Positions 1-6,686 are shown, counted from the stretch's first letter. The stretch: 12,473 nucleotides of DNA from an uncultured Ruminococcus sp. (GCA_937880065.1 CALFMA010000562.1:1-12473); one strand, 5' to 3'. A program made the numbers and translations. Notes: a model not told the origin generated them from the sequence alone.

Positions 1-63
1 AGCTGTCATACCTATCTGTTTTTTCTTTAATCAAACGAGTTTTTAGAGATGCCCTGAATTTTA

Positions 64-90
64 TTAGCACTCTTTTAAGCAGAGTGTTAG
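64..90. promoter_or_regulatory. Upstream, imperfect CIRCE operator (HrcA site 1)
   Basis: The left half TTAGCACTC matches the CIRCE consensus exactly. A 9-bp spacer follows, then GAGTGTTAG, which differs from the consensus GAGTGCTAA at two positions. Spacing and orientation are those of a CIRCE element, the operator of the heat-shock repressor HrcA. Its last four bases are also the first four of the perfect copy that follows, so two HrcA dimers would sit side by side. No convincing -35/-10 pair could be fixed around it: CATAAT at 131-136 and TATTAT at 164-169 are possible -10 boxes with poor partners. Confidence 0.7.
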
Positions 91-113
91 CACTCTAAGT
101 GTGAGAGTGCTAA
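87..113. promoter_or_regulatory. Perfect CIRCE operator (HrcA site 2)
   Basis: TTAGCACTC, 9 bp, GAGTGCTAA is an exact match to the CIRCE inverted repeat bound by HrcA. It lies 160 bp upstream of the Hsp20 start codon, and no other gene lies between. The small heat-shock gene is therefore very probably repressed by HrcA at normal temperature and released on heat or folding stress. CIRCE is best known in front of groESL and hrcA-grpE-dnaK operons; control of hsp20 is less usual but occurs. Confidence 0.95.
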
Positions 114-272
114 ATTTCATTTTGTTTTCACATAATCATTAACAAACGAACATAAAACAGGGGTATTATAAATACAACGAAAGAGAAAGGGTGATTCCAA
201 TGGAACAGGAATATCACAGGGAAAAACGCATAAGATAACAACACATAGATATTATTTTGGAGGTAAATTATT

Positions 273-701
273 ATGATGTACGGATTAACACCATTCGCAA
301 GAAACGCTTTCAGTATTCTGAACGCATTTGATGATTTTGACAAGGACTTTTTCAGCGGCACAATGCCAATGAATACCTGCCGCACCGATATTCGTGACGC
401 AGGGGATAAGTATATTATGGAATCTGAACTCCCCGGCTTTGAGAAAGAGGATATTAAAATTGATATAAACGGCGATTATCTCGTAATTTCCGCCGAGAAA
501 AAGGCTGAAAAGGAAGATACAGAAGAAAATGGCAGATATATCCGCCGTGAACGCACCGTCGGCACATTCAAGAGAAGTTTTGGCATTGCCGATGTAAATG
601 CAGATGAAATCACAGCGGAGTATAAAAACGGAATTCTCATTCTCGGACTTCCCAAGAAAAAGCCTCAGGAACCCCTTTCAAAAAGACTTGAAATAATGTA
701 A
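273..701 (+). CDS. hsp20: Hsp20-family small heat-shock protein (alpha-crystallin domain)
   Basis: ATP-independent holdase chaperone that binds unfolding proteins in the cytoplasm and keeps them refoldable by DnaK/ClpB. The 142-residue product has a short hydrophobic N-terminal arm (about 1-34), an alpha-crystallin domain (about 35-128) and a short C-terminal tail. Family landmarks seen are the ELPGF segment (52-56), the YKNGILIL stretch (117-124, equivalent to the A-x-x-x-n-G-v-L motif) and a C-terminal L-E-I (139-141) that can serve as the I-x-I/V oligomerisation motif. The length is normal for bacterial Hsp20. A strong GGAGGT ribosome site at 259-264 lies 8 bases before the chosen ATG; a second ATG follows at once. 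The gene stands alone between the CIRCE pair and its own terminator, so it is a single-gene HrcA-controlled unit. Family assignment is secure. Confidence 0.95.
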   Translation: MMYGLTPFARNAFSILNAFDDFDKDFFSGTMPMNTCRTDIRDAGDKYIMESELPGFEKEDIKIDINGDYLVISAEKKAEKEDTEENGRYIRRERTVGTFKRSFGIADVNADEITAEYKNGILILGLPKKKPQEPLSKRLEIM

Positions 702-714
702 ATTTACAAAACAC

Positions 715-749
715 AACCCTCGGACAAAATCCGAGGGTTTAGTTTTTAA
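715..749 (+). terminator. Rho-independent terminator of hsp20, probably bidirectional
   Basis: A perfect 10-bp stem (AACCCTCGGA pairing with TCCGAGGGTT) closes a 5-base loop and is followed by a T-run (AGTTTTT). It starts 13 bases after the hsp20 stop. Read from the minus strand the same hairpin is followed by GTGTTTTGT, so it may also end the convergent membrane-protein transcript from 1179-811. Confidence 0.85.
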
Positions 750-754
750 AGTTT

Positions 755-808
755 GTAGGGGCGGATATTATCCGCCAGCTAAAGGCTGAAGGCTAATAGC
801 TAATGGCT
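755..808. repeat. GTAGGG-edged hairpin plus 7-bp-period array
   Basis: GTAGGG at 755-760 leads into a near-perfect palindrome (GGCGGATA T TATCCGCC, 760-776). Directly after comes a heptad array read as AGCTAAA, GGCTGAA, GGCTAAT, AGCTAAT, GGCT (777-808). The array stops 2 bases short of the stop codon of the minus-strand gene at 811. It is the same repeat family seen at 3216, 8706, 8906 and 10485. Confidence 0.8.
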
Positions 809-810
809 CT

Positions 811-1179
811 TTAATTTAACTTATGCTTTCTTTTCTCCCGCCGTTCACGCTTGATTTTGCGGATTTTCAGCCGATACCAGCGATTGTACACGAGGATTTT
901 CCGCAGAGTTTTTTTATCCTTTGGGAATATCCGTTTCAGCAGGAAAATTGTTATAGCAAGAGTGACAATCAGTTCAAAGCAGAACGGCGACCACAAAATG
1001 GCGAGATATGCCGCAGCTATGGCGGAGAGCCAGCCGATTTCATAATACGCACCTGCTCCAAGGCAGATGTATGCCCAGCCGTTTGTTATAATCCACGCTA
1101 AAGTGTAACAAAGTACAAGCTTTGGATTGAGAAAAAATTCCGCTAAACTTTTAAGTTTTTTCCGCACATTCTCTTTCAT
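811..1179 (-). CDS. Small integral membrane protein, family not recognised
   Basis: A 122-residue protein with a basic N-terminus, about three hydrophobic segments (roughly 20-42, 47-63 and 65-82) and a strongly basic C-terminal tail (about 83-122, rich in K and R). An acidic or enzymatic core is not visible, so no function is proposed. The basic tail would be cytoplasmic by the positive-inside rule. The ribosome site is weak (GTGAGA just before the ATG). A TATAAT sequence at 1228-1223 could be a -10 box for its own promoter, but no good -35 was found. It lies 98 bp downstream of the PASTA-domain gene on the same strand and could also be read through from the sigma-factor operon. Coding status is supported by the open frame, the clean membrane topology and the terminator beyond its end. 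Confidence 0.75.
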   Translation of the reverse strand: MKENVRKKLKSLAEFFLNPKLVLCYTLAWIITNGWAYICLGAGAYYEIGWLSAIAAAYLAILWSPFCFELIVTLAITIFLLKRIFPKDKKTLRKILVYNRWYRLKIRKIKRERREKRKHKLN

Positions 1180-1277
1180 TTCTCACAACTCTTTTCACAA
1201 TATTCCGAAGAATTCTTTTTTTATTATACCCGAAAAATGTGAATTTTCTGTGATATAGCTGAAAAAAGATTGTGTAC

Positions 1278-2507
1278 TTATTCGCTGTAATCGGGAATTG
1301 GCTTTTCTTCAAAACCATTAATTTTCCAGCTGCCCTCACTGACCTCAACCAAGTGGATAAAAAGTATAGCGGGTTCTCCGAAATTGTCATAATTTACCAG
1401 TGTTTCAACTGTTTGCGTTCCGTCATCTGTTTTTCTTACAATTACTGAGAGTTTCTGTTCGCTGATTCCATAAAAACTGTTTGCTTTCGGAGCATAGCGA
1501 ATATAAAGTCCGTTTTCTTTTTCAATGAATTTTTCGCTGTTTCTGTCTGTCAAAGCTTTGTATCGTGAATTTATGAATTCCTCTGTCAAATATTTGTTTA
1601 TATAATTTTCTACATCTGCTATTGTATTAAATCCGCTTTCAGTAACTTTCACGTAAAGCTGACCGCTTTCATCGGTGAAATTATCGTCCATATCGCAATC
1701 GAGTTCAACTCCGTTAGACATAAATGCCTCTGCTAATTCCAATGCGTCTAAAAGTTCATCAATTCTTGTATCATCAGGCACATCAACGGAAAAATCGCCA
1801 TTTTCAGGCTGACTGCCCTTGCTTACTATTACCTTAACGGCACTTCCTTTATCAATTTTTGTACCTGCATTGACGCTTTGTTCTATTATTGTGCCGCTTT
1901 CGTATTCGTCATTATATTCGGAGCGCTCCGCAATTAATTGAAAATAATCCTTATATTCATCTTTTGAAGATTCATAGGATTTTCCAACGAGGTCGGGCAT
2001 CTCAATACTTTCATTGCTCTGTTCTGTGGTTTCTGCTGCAATATTTGTTTCAGCTGTTGGTTCAACTGTAGTTTCAGCGGAACTTTCAGTTGTTGTATCT
2101 GTTACAGCCTCTGTTGTTACATCGGAAGTCGATTCAGCATCGGAAGTTTCCACATTGCTGAGGGGCGGCATATTATCAACGGGGTTTATATCATTGTTTT
2201 TTCCGCCGAAAAGTGCCATAACTCCGCCTGTAACACCTGCAAGCACAACAAAGCAGGCTGCGGCAGTAAATGCAGGGCGGCGATACCACGGTATATTGCT
2301 GATTACTTCAACTTTTTCCTCCTCTGAAACTGCGTGATTGTTAATATTATTATTCTCTTTCATTTTCAATTTCTCCTCACATAATGCGTTAATTCGTTTT
2401 AATGCCGACTTGTCAAGGGCAGGATATTTTCTTGCAACTCTGCTTATTCTCCTATCATCGGCAGCCGTAAGCTCACGGAGAAAATCATATTCATTTTTAT
2501 TATTCAT
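1278..2507 (-). CDS. Membrane-anchored PASTA-domain protein, probable anti-sigma factor
   Basis: Predicted partner and regulator of the sigma factor encoded just upstream. From the chosen start it is 409 residues: a cytoplasmic N-terminal part (about 1-78), one membrane helix (about 79-100), a Thr/Ser/Glu-rich extracellular linker (about 102-168), one PASTA domain (about 169-231, with MPDLVGKSY, a GT-I-EQS-NAGT core and KGSAVKVIVSKG) and a C-terminal globular domain (about 243-409). The last domain resembles the IseA-type DL-endopeptidase inhibitor fold; that likeness is by eye and tentative. PASTA domains bind muropeptides and beta-lactams, so an envelope signal is plausible. The open frame runs 19 codons further upstream, but the ATG at 2507 is preferred: it has AAGGAG 6-7 bases ahead and overlaps the sigma stop by 8 bases, a normal coupling arrangement. 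The zinc-binding HxxxCxxC motif of ZAS anti-sigma factors is absent. Confidence 0.85.
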   Translation of the reverse strand: MNNKNEYDFLRELTAADDRRISRVARKYPALDKSALKRINALCEEKLKMKENNNINNHAVSEEEKVEVISNIPWYRRPAFTAAACFVVLAGVTGGVMALFGGKNNDINPVDNMPPLSNVETSDAESTSDVTTEAVTDTTTESSAETTVEPTAETNIAAETTEQSNESIEMPDLVGKSYESSKDEYKDYFQLIAERSEYNDEYESGTIIEQSVNAGTKIDKGSAVKVIVSKGSQPENGDFSVDVPDDTRIDELLDALELAEAFMSNGVELDCDMDDNFTDESGQLYVKVTESGFNTIADVENYINKYLTEEFINSRYKALTDRNSEKFIEKENGLYIRYAPKANSFYGISEQKLSVIVRKTDDGTQTVETLVNYDNFGEPAILFIHLVEVSEGSWKINGFEEKPIPDYSE

Positions 2508-3078
2508 AGCTATTCTCCTTTGCATACTCTTTTTCAAGGATTTTTTTGATTTTCTGCCTTGCACGGAGGCTTCTTTTCTGCACCGCCGCAGCTGTCATAC
2601 GCAGCTTTTCGGCTATATCGCTTACTTTGAAGTCGTAGAAATACTGGTAGACGATTATTGACGAATCGGGTTCGCCCAATCCCTCCACGATTTCCCACAA
2701 CCGCTGACGGAACAGTTTTTTCTGCACATCTTCTTCGGGATTATCAGCTGATACGGGAATTTCTGTTTCCTCATCATCAGCCGACATAGTGATATGCTGT
2801 CTGTAACTTAGCTTGCGGTATGCGTTAATTGCTGCACGCTTGGAAATTACCGAAATATAGCCTTTCAGAGAGCCTTTGGAACTGTCAAAATTATGTATAT
2901 TTGTAAACAGTTCCACAAAAACATCGCTGACGCAATCCTCAATTTCCTCGCTGCTGCACAGACTTCGGAGTTTGTCGATTACTACGGCATAGACATAGCC
3001 GCCGTATTCTTCAATGAGCATTGTATGAGCTTTTTTCGGCGATTTTTCAAGCAGTTCAAGCCACTTGACGTCGGTCAT
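2500..3078 (-). CDS. ECF-type RNA polymerase sigma-70 family factor
   Basis: An alternative sigma factor of 192 residues, the usual size for the ECF group. Region 2 is about residues 20-92 (the segment EEIEDCVSDVFVEL followed by SLKGYISVISKRAAINAYRK is the core and -10 recognition helix). An acidic spacer follows (about 98-120). Region 4 is about 125-182, with a helix-turn-helix in FKVSDIAEKLRMTAAAVQKR that should read the -35 element. Region 3 is missing, as expected for ECF factors. GGAGGA at 3091-3086 lies 7 bases before the ATG. The PASTA membrane protein starts inside its last codons, giving the typical sigma/anti-sigma pair. Promoters it recognises cannot be deduced from this window; autoregulation is common in the group but not shown here. 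Confidence 0.92.
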   Translation of the reverse strand: MTDVKWLELLEKSPKKAHTMLIEEYGGYVYAVVIDKLRSLCSSEEIEDCVSDVFVELFTNIHNFDSSKGSLKGYISVISKRAAINAYRKLSYRQHITMSADDEETEIPVSADNPEEDVQKKLFRQRLWEIVEGLGEPDSSIIVYQYFYDFKVSDIAEKLRMTAAAVQKRSLRARQKIKKILEKEYAKENSYE

Positions 3079-3160
3079 AGAGTATTCCTCCGTTCTTGAA
3101 TCGATTCACTAATACATTCAAATGAGGTCGCTGAAATAGGACAATGAAAATGATAATTTT

Positions 3161-3189
3161 ATTATATAACAAATTCCCGTAAAATGCAA
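3161..3189 (-). promoter_or_regulatory. Candidate promoter of the sigma/PASTA operon
   Basis: On the minus strand a perfect TATAAT (3166-3161) lies 17 bp after TTGCAT (3189-3184, three of six bases of TTGACA). It is about 83 bp upstream of the sigma ATG. The -35 is weak, so this housekeeping-type call is moderate; an additional ECF-type autoregulated promoter could be present but could not be recognised. Confidence 0.45.
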
Positions 3190-3215
3190 GGGGAAATATA
3201 ATGCGTAATTATTTT

Positions 3216-3250
3216 TTAGCCGTTAGCCATTAGCCGTTAGCTATTAGCTA
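3216..3250. repeat. Five-unit heptad array
   Basis: Five uninterrupted 7-bp units: TTAGCCG, TTAGCCA, TTAGCCG, TTAGCTA, TTAGCTA. Only the last two bases of each unit vary. It lies between the sigma promoter region and the palindromic element at 3273, in a 426-bp gene-free stretch. Confidence 0.9.
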
Positions 3251-3272
3251 ATGGGGGCGGTGGATAAATTAA

Positions 3273-3479
3273 GGGCGGTAGTCTTAACAATTACCATACA
3301 TTTTTTGTGCGATGATGATATAATTTGTAGGGTCACGGCGTGCCGTGACCGTTAAATAATGTAACGGTGATGAGTAATTATCGTAAATTTCGTAGCGAAA
3401 TTGCGGACACAGCACGCTGTGTCCCTACAAAAATATCATCATACAAAAGAAAAGACGGTAATCGTAAAGACTACCGCCC
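3273..3479. repeat. 207-bp nested palindromic, MITE-like element
   Basis: Outer inverted arms are 3273-3296 and 3456-3479 (about 21 of 23 positions match; each carries GGGCGGTAGTCTT). The pairing continues inward through ATGATGATAT/ATATCATCAT tracts to GTAGGG (3327) and CCCTAC (3423-3428). Inside those edges are three further hairpins: GGTCACGGC/GCCGTGACC (3331-3350), AATTTCG/CGAAATT (3386-3402) and GGACACAGC/GCTGTGTCC (3405-3424). No open frame fits within it. It lies directly downstream of the xyloglucanase stop. The outer arm hairpin (3457-3475 on the minus strand, then a CTTTTCTTTT tract) could act as a weak terminator for that gene. Mobility is inferred from the architecture and from a second copy at 6518. 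Confidence 0.8.
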
Positions 3480-3480
3480 A

Positions 3481-3504
3481 TAATTCTTAATTCTTAATTC
3501 TTAA
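3481..3504. repeat. Three tandem 8-mers abutting the xyloglucanase stop codon
   Basis: TAATTCTT is repeated three times without change and ends exactly at the base before the TAA of the minus-strand gene. On the transcript this reads as TTAAGAAT units directly after the stop, leading into the palindromic element. Confidence 0.85.
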
Positions 3505-6150
3505 TTAACCTTTTTCGGGGAGTTCCTTTATAATTCCTGCATCAAGCTTCTGAATTGCAAGGGCATCAGATGCAGTTATTCCTGATTTACCGTCAGCATC
3601 GGCATTAGCCTTGCCCTGTGCAGACATTGTGTATTTGTCAGGGTTTGCAAGATACTGATAAATAGCCGCAGCATCGGCAATTGAAACAACTCCGTCATTA
3701 TTCGCATCACCGCAGAGTATATCCTCAGCAGGAGGTGTTGTAGGCTTTGTTGTGGGATTTTCTGTAGACGTGGGAGGCTTTGATGTGGGAGGCTCAGTTC
3801 CGTCGGAAAGCTTACCGCATACAATGCCTGCTCCTACAGTTGACATAAATACTGTGCCGAATTCGTCCATATCGCCTACGAGGAAGTTTCCGTTACCTGT
3901 GCCGCCGTAGAGGTTATCGGTATTAATGCAATCCCATGTCTTACCGCCGTCAGTTGAACGGTAAATACCCTCAGCGTCAGTTTCAGCAGGTTTGCCGTAC
4001 ATGAATACCGTATTCAGACCGCTTTCCTTTTCAGGTGCACCGTAACCTAAAGTCTTGCAGTAGAAAACGTCGGTTTTCTCAATCTTTGTACCGCCCTCGG
4101 TAATGGAATACATACCGTTCCAGCCTACTGCCATAAGGATGTTATCTTCGCCGAGATATGCAAGGTCGCCTGTGTGGTCGCACTGGTCGTACTTTGAAAT
4201 TACAGTTTCCTTGAAAGTTGCACCGTAGTCTGTGCTTATGTAGAATGAATAGTGAGATTCTTCAAGTGTAGGTTCTTTCTTGTTGGGGTCAGATGCCCAG
4301 TAGTCGTTGTGCTTTATTCCCGAACCGTAAACAACAGCAGGATTATTCAGGTCAACGAGAGGATAAGTTGTCTTTGAACCGTCAAGTCCCTCGCACTTTG
4401 TCCAGCTGCCGCCGAAATCGTCGGAATACTGGAGAGAACCATTGCCTGAGTCAGCTTTGATGAAACGGTATGAACCGTCTTTCAGCTTTGTTATAGCCAT
4501 TTTTCCGCCGCCGTTGGGAACTTTAAGGTCTTTCCATGTAGCACCTGCGTCAAGAGAATAATAAGCCTTGCCCTCGTGTTCGCCTACACGGCACATAACC
4601 TTTGTATCAGAGGGGCAGTATGCAATAGCAGATGTTGAACCGATATTCGGCTTGTACTGCTGTGGAATTTCGTTTATATCCTTGTGGATAAATCCGTCAT
4701 AGTCACCGATTGCGGAGTAGTTTTCGCCATTGGGAACGCTTACGAAGTCAAGGCATACAACTTCCTCAACGCCGTCGGGCTGGAAGTAGAACTGAATACC
4801 CTTTTCGTCCCAGATATTATCGCAGGCATAAACACCGTTACCTGAAGTCATTACAACTCTGTCGGGATTTCTTGGGTCAATCATCATACCGCTTCCCCAA
4901 TGGCAAGCCTTGCCGTAAATCCAGTCATAGCCGTTTGTATCAATTGGGTTGGAGATGAAATAGTGGTTGTCGGTATACTGACCTGCCTGCTGACCGGGAG
5001 TGATGTCCTGCCATGTAGCACCGCCGTCCTCGGAACGATAGAAGTGGTCGCCCCATGCAATACTGTCATCTGTCCATTCAAGCTCAAACCACTGGTCAGA
5101 CCATACACCGCAAGTTCTTGTTACAAGCTTATCGGGGTTTTCTCTGTCAACTTCGATTTTACCGAAAGCGTTATTTGTAGGTGAAATGTCGGTAACCTTG
5201 CCTGTAGCTGTATCGTACTTGAATGCACCGCCTGCTGTACCGCTGAACGCAAGACCTGCAATATATGTGAAATAGAGGTTGCCGTTTTTATCTGTGGAGA
5301 ATGTGCAGGGGTAATTTGCAGTTGGCAAATCCTTTGAAAGAACGGAGAATTTATCGTCCTTTACGCTTGCAACGTGGATATTTGCCTGACCTGTAACGGA
5401 AGTTCCTACATAAACCTTTCCGTCCTCGATAAGGATACAGCCGATACCGTTCTGCTGATTGTATTCCTTATCCTCTGTACCTCTTACCATATGATTTGTC
5501 CACATGGGATATTTAAGCTCTGTTGTGAAAAGTCCGAGTTCGTCGTATGTATCAACGGAATTCCAAGTTTTACCGCCGTCTGTGGACTTTATAAGAGCTG
5601 ATTTGCCTGCGGTAACATCACCGCCTGCATAAATTGTATCGGGATTATCGGGGTCAATGGCAATAGGCTCGATACACTCTCTGCCGTCACCGTTTCCGTG
5701 AACCTGAATGAGGTCGGTTACATCGGATTTTGTGAATGTCTTACCGCCGTCAGTAGTCTTGAAGATTACAGTTCTTGCGTCGGAGAAATAAGCACATCCG
5801 CAGAGGAAATAAGCTGTATTGTCATCTGTGGGGTCAATTGCAATTCCCTTAACGCTGAGGTAACCACGGTCAGCTTCATTGATGAAAGCGAAAATCTGCT
5901 CCCATTCGTTGATTTCGTAGTTGTACTTGTAAGCTCCGCCAACGTCTGTACGGAGATACATTTCTTTCTGACCTGTAACGATACCTGAAACGAAGCCTGC
6001 ACCGCCTATTTTCACAGCTTCCCATTTCATATTGGCTGTAAGGTCAGCCGCATTTGCGTTATCGGGTGAAATAATACTGCCGGGTGCTAAGCAGGCAATA
6101 CCGAGGCAGAATGCAGTTGCAGCAGCTGCCATTTTCTTGAATGTTTTCAT
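3505..6150 (-). CDS. Secreted GH74 xyloglucanase with C-terminal type I dockerin
   Basis: An extracellular endo-xyloglucanase that would hydrolyse the glucan backbone of plant-wall xyloglucan while docked on a cellulosome scaffoldin. The 881-residue product has a Sec signal peptide (about 1-34, likely cut after NANA), a GH74 twin seven-bladed propeller (about 40-780), a Thr/Pro linker (about 782-808) and a dockerin (about 810-876). Propeller blades show the recurring S/T-DGG-TW motif (for example 189-196, 373-380, 732-739). By comparison with characterised GH74 enzymes the likely catalytic aspartates are D69 (in RTDVGGAY) and D483 (in AIGDYDGF); both are present. Dockerin repeat 1 has D815, N817, D819 and D826; repeat 2 (N849 to D862) has the two-residue longer loop known from R. 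flavefaciens. AGGAGG lies 8 bases before the ATG. It is monocistronic and divergent from ruvC. Exo versus endo action cannot be told from sequence alone. Confidence 0.95.
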   Translation of the reverse strand: MKTFKKMAAAATAFCLGIACLAPGSIISPDNANAADLTANMKWEAVKIGGAGFVSGIVTGQKEMYLRTDVGGAYKYNYEINEWEQIFAFINEADRGYLSVKGIAIDPTDDNTAYFLCGCAYFSDARTVIFKTTDGGKTFTKSDVTDLIQVHGNGDGRECIEPIAIDPDNPDTIYAGGDVTAGKSALIKSTDGGKTWNSVDTYDELGLFTTELKYPMWTNHMVRGTEDKEYNQQNGIGCILIEDGKVYVGTSVTGQANIHVASVKDDKFSVLSKDLPTANYPCTFSTDKNGNLYFTYIAGLAFSGTAGGAFKYDTATGKVTDISPTNNAFGKIEVDRENPDKLVTRTCGVWSDQWFELEWTDDSIAWGDHFYRSEDGGATWQDITPGQQAGQYTDNHYFISNPIDTNGYDWIYGKACHWGSGMMIDPRNPDRVVMTSGNGVYACDNIWDEKGIQFYFQPDGVEEVVCLDFVSVPNGENYSAIGDYDGFIHKDINEIPQQYKPNIGSTSAIAYCPSDTKVMCRVGEHEGKAYYSLDAGATWKDLKVPNGGGKMAITKLKDGSYRFIKADSGNGSLQYSDDFGGSWTKCEGLDGSKTTYPLVDLNNPAVVYGSGIKHNDYWASDPNKKEPTLEESHYSFYISTDYGATFKETVISKYDQCDHTGDLAYLGEDNILMAVGWNGMYSITEGGTKIEKTDVFYCKTLGYGAPEKESGLNTVFMYGKPAETDAEGIYRSTDGGKTWDCINTDNLYGGTGNGNFLVGDMDEFGTVFMSTVGAGIVCGKLSDGTEPPTSKPPTSTENPTTKPTTPPAEDILCGDANNDGVVSIADAAAIYQYLANPDKYTMSAQGKANADADGKSGITASDALAIQKLDAGIIKELPEKG

Positions 6151-6181
6151 TTGAGAGTTCCTCCTGTTGATTTTTCATTGC

Positions 6182-6242
6182 ACCGTCAATTGAATGACGG
6201 TACATAACCGTTTCCGTGTTTTTTTCTTTTGGAATACGGTTT
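6182..6242 (-). promoter_or_regulatory. Two stem-loops in the xyloglucanase 5' leader
   Basis: A perfect 7-bp inverted repeat, ACCGTCA-N6-TGACGGT (6182-6201), lies about 31 bases upstream of the start codon. A second, imperfect one pairs AACCGTTTCC (6206-6215) with GGAATACGGTT (6231-6241). Both are in the roughly 180-base leader predicted from the promoter. They may be regulator-binding sites or RNA structures that stabilise the message or tune translation; the sequence does not decide. Confidence 0.5.
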
Positions 6243-6309
6243 TGTTCATAATCGGGCGGGAATTTGTTGTATGTATTTCCAAATTTAAAAACAGTTAACT
6301 TTTGGTTAA

Positions 6310-6322
6310 ATGTGTTTCACAT
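6310..6322. promoter_or_regulatory. Candidate operator near the xyloglucanase transcription start
   Basis: The 13-bp palindrome ATGTG-TTT-CACAT falls about 15-27 bases downstream of the predicted -10 box, where a bound repressor would block transcription. No cognate regulator gene lies in the window. Short palindromes arise by chance in AT-rich DNA, so confidence is low. Confidence 0.35.
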
Positions 6323-6336
6323 ATTCCCTTGATTAT

Positions 6337-6366
6337 ATTTTATCATTTTGGGGAGGGATTTGTCAA
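6337..6366 (-). promoter_or_regulatory. Promoter of the GH74 xyloglucanase gene
   Basis: On the minus strand a perfect TTGACA (6366-6361) and TAAAAT (6342-6337, five of six) are separated by 18 bp. A TATAAT follows immediately (6337-6332) but is too far from the -35. The implied leader is about 180 bases. This is a housekeeping sigma-A type promoter. Confidence 0.65.
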
Positions 6367-6517
6367 TTGAAAATCATATCCTTTTAAAACGGATTGTGCC
6401 ATTTTTGTGCATAGTATTCGAGGGGGTATGCACAATATCACCTTATACAAAAAATAGTATTTTCTATAGGCAAAATGTACAAAAGCCTTTAGCTTTTGAG
6501 GGCGGCTGATATATTTC

Positions 6518-6606
6518 GTAGGGACACAGCGTGCTGTGTCCGCAATTTCGGTACGAAATTTACGATAATTATTCATCACTGTTACATTATTAAAGGTCAC
6601 GGCACA
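6518..6606. repeat. Second, inverted and truncated copy of the GTAGGG-edged module
   Basis: This stretch matches the reverse complement of 3340-3428 with only a handful of differences over about 89 bp. It keeps the GTAGGG edge (6518-6523), the ACACAGC hairpin, the AATTTCG/CGAAATT hairpin and the central ACGATAATTA tract. It stops midway through the last hairpin (after GGTCACGGCAC), so the outer edge is lost. The rest of the 625-bp gap up to ruvC holds the two promoters, the leader of the xyloglucanase, and a small CAAAAGC/GCTTTTG hairpin at 6480-6498. Confidence 0.85.
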
Positions 6607-6657
6607 ACTCGGGTAATAGTGAACATAAATTTATATTATTTTTATATAAAACGGGTA

Positions 6658-6686
6658 TTGCAATGGTAGTGGTTTTGTGATATAAT
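6658..6686 (+). promoter_or_regulatory. Promoter of the ruvC operon (extended -10)
   Basis: TTGCAA (6658-6663), a 17-bp spacer and a perfect TATAAT (6681-6686) preceded by TGA give a strong extended -10 sigma-A promoter. The start point would be about 85 bases upstream of the ruvC ATG. No LexA-type (GAAC-N4-GTTC) box was noticed nearby, so SOS control is not evident. Confidence 0.75.

Noticed and set aside
777..808. Short regularly spaced repeats considered as a CRISPR array
   Set aside because: Units are 7 bp in direct contact with no unique spacers, and there are no cas genes; the same holds for the other heptad sites.
823..1101. Plus-strand frames opposite the small membrane protein
   Set aside because: The minus-strand frame gives a coherent membrane topology; the plus-strand products show no domain pattern or ribosome site.
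1180..1277. Rho-independent terminator after the PASTA gene
   Set aside because: Only a 4-bp ATTC-TTCG-GAAT stem was found on the minus strand without a proper T-run, so it was not called.
2014..2337. Plus-strand open frame of 107 codons opposite the PASTA protein
   Set aside because: It lies wholly antisense to the Thr/Ser-rich linker of a well supported minus-strand gene; its Val/Ser-rich composition is the mirror of that linker and no ribosome site was noticed.
2508..2564. Upstream 19-codon extension of the PASTA protein
   Set aside because: It would overlap the sigma gene by 65 bases, has a basic, translated-shadow look, and the ATG at 2507 has its own AAGGAG.
6343..6600. 85-codon minus-strand frame upstream of the xyloglucanase
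   Set aside because: It runs through the MITE-like repeat and the xyloglucanase promoter and has no family likeness or ribosome site; treated as a chance frame.
3273..6606. A complete composite transposon carrying the xyloglucanase
   Set aside because: Repeats flank the gene but no transposase is present, one copy is truncated, and target-site duplications were not found; only the repeat bracket is reported.
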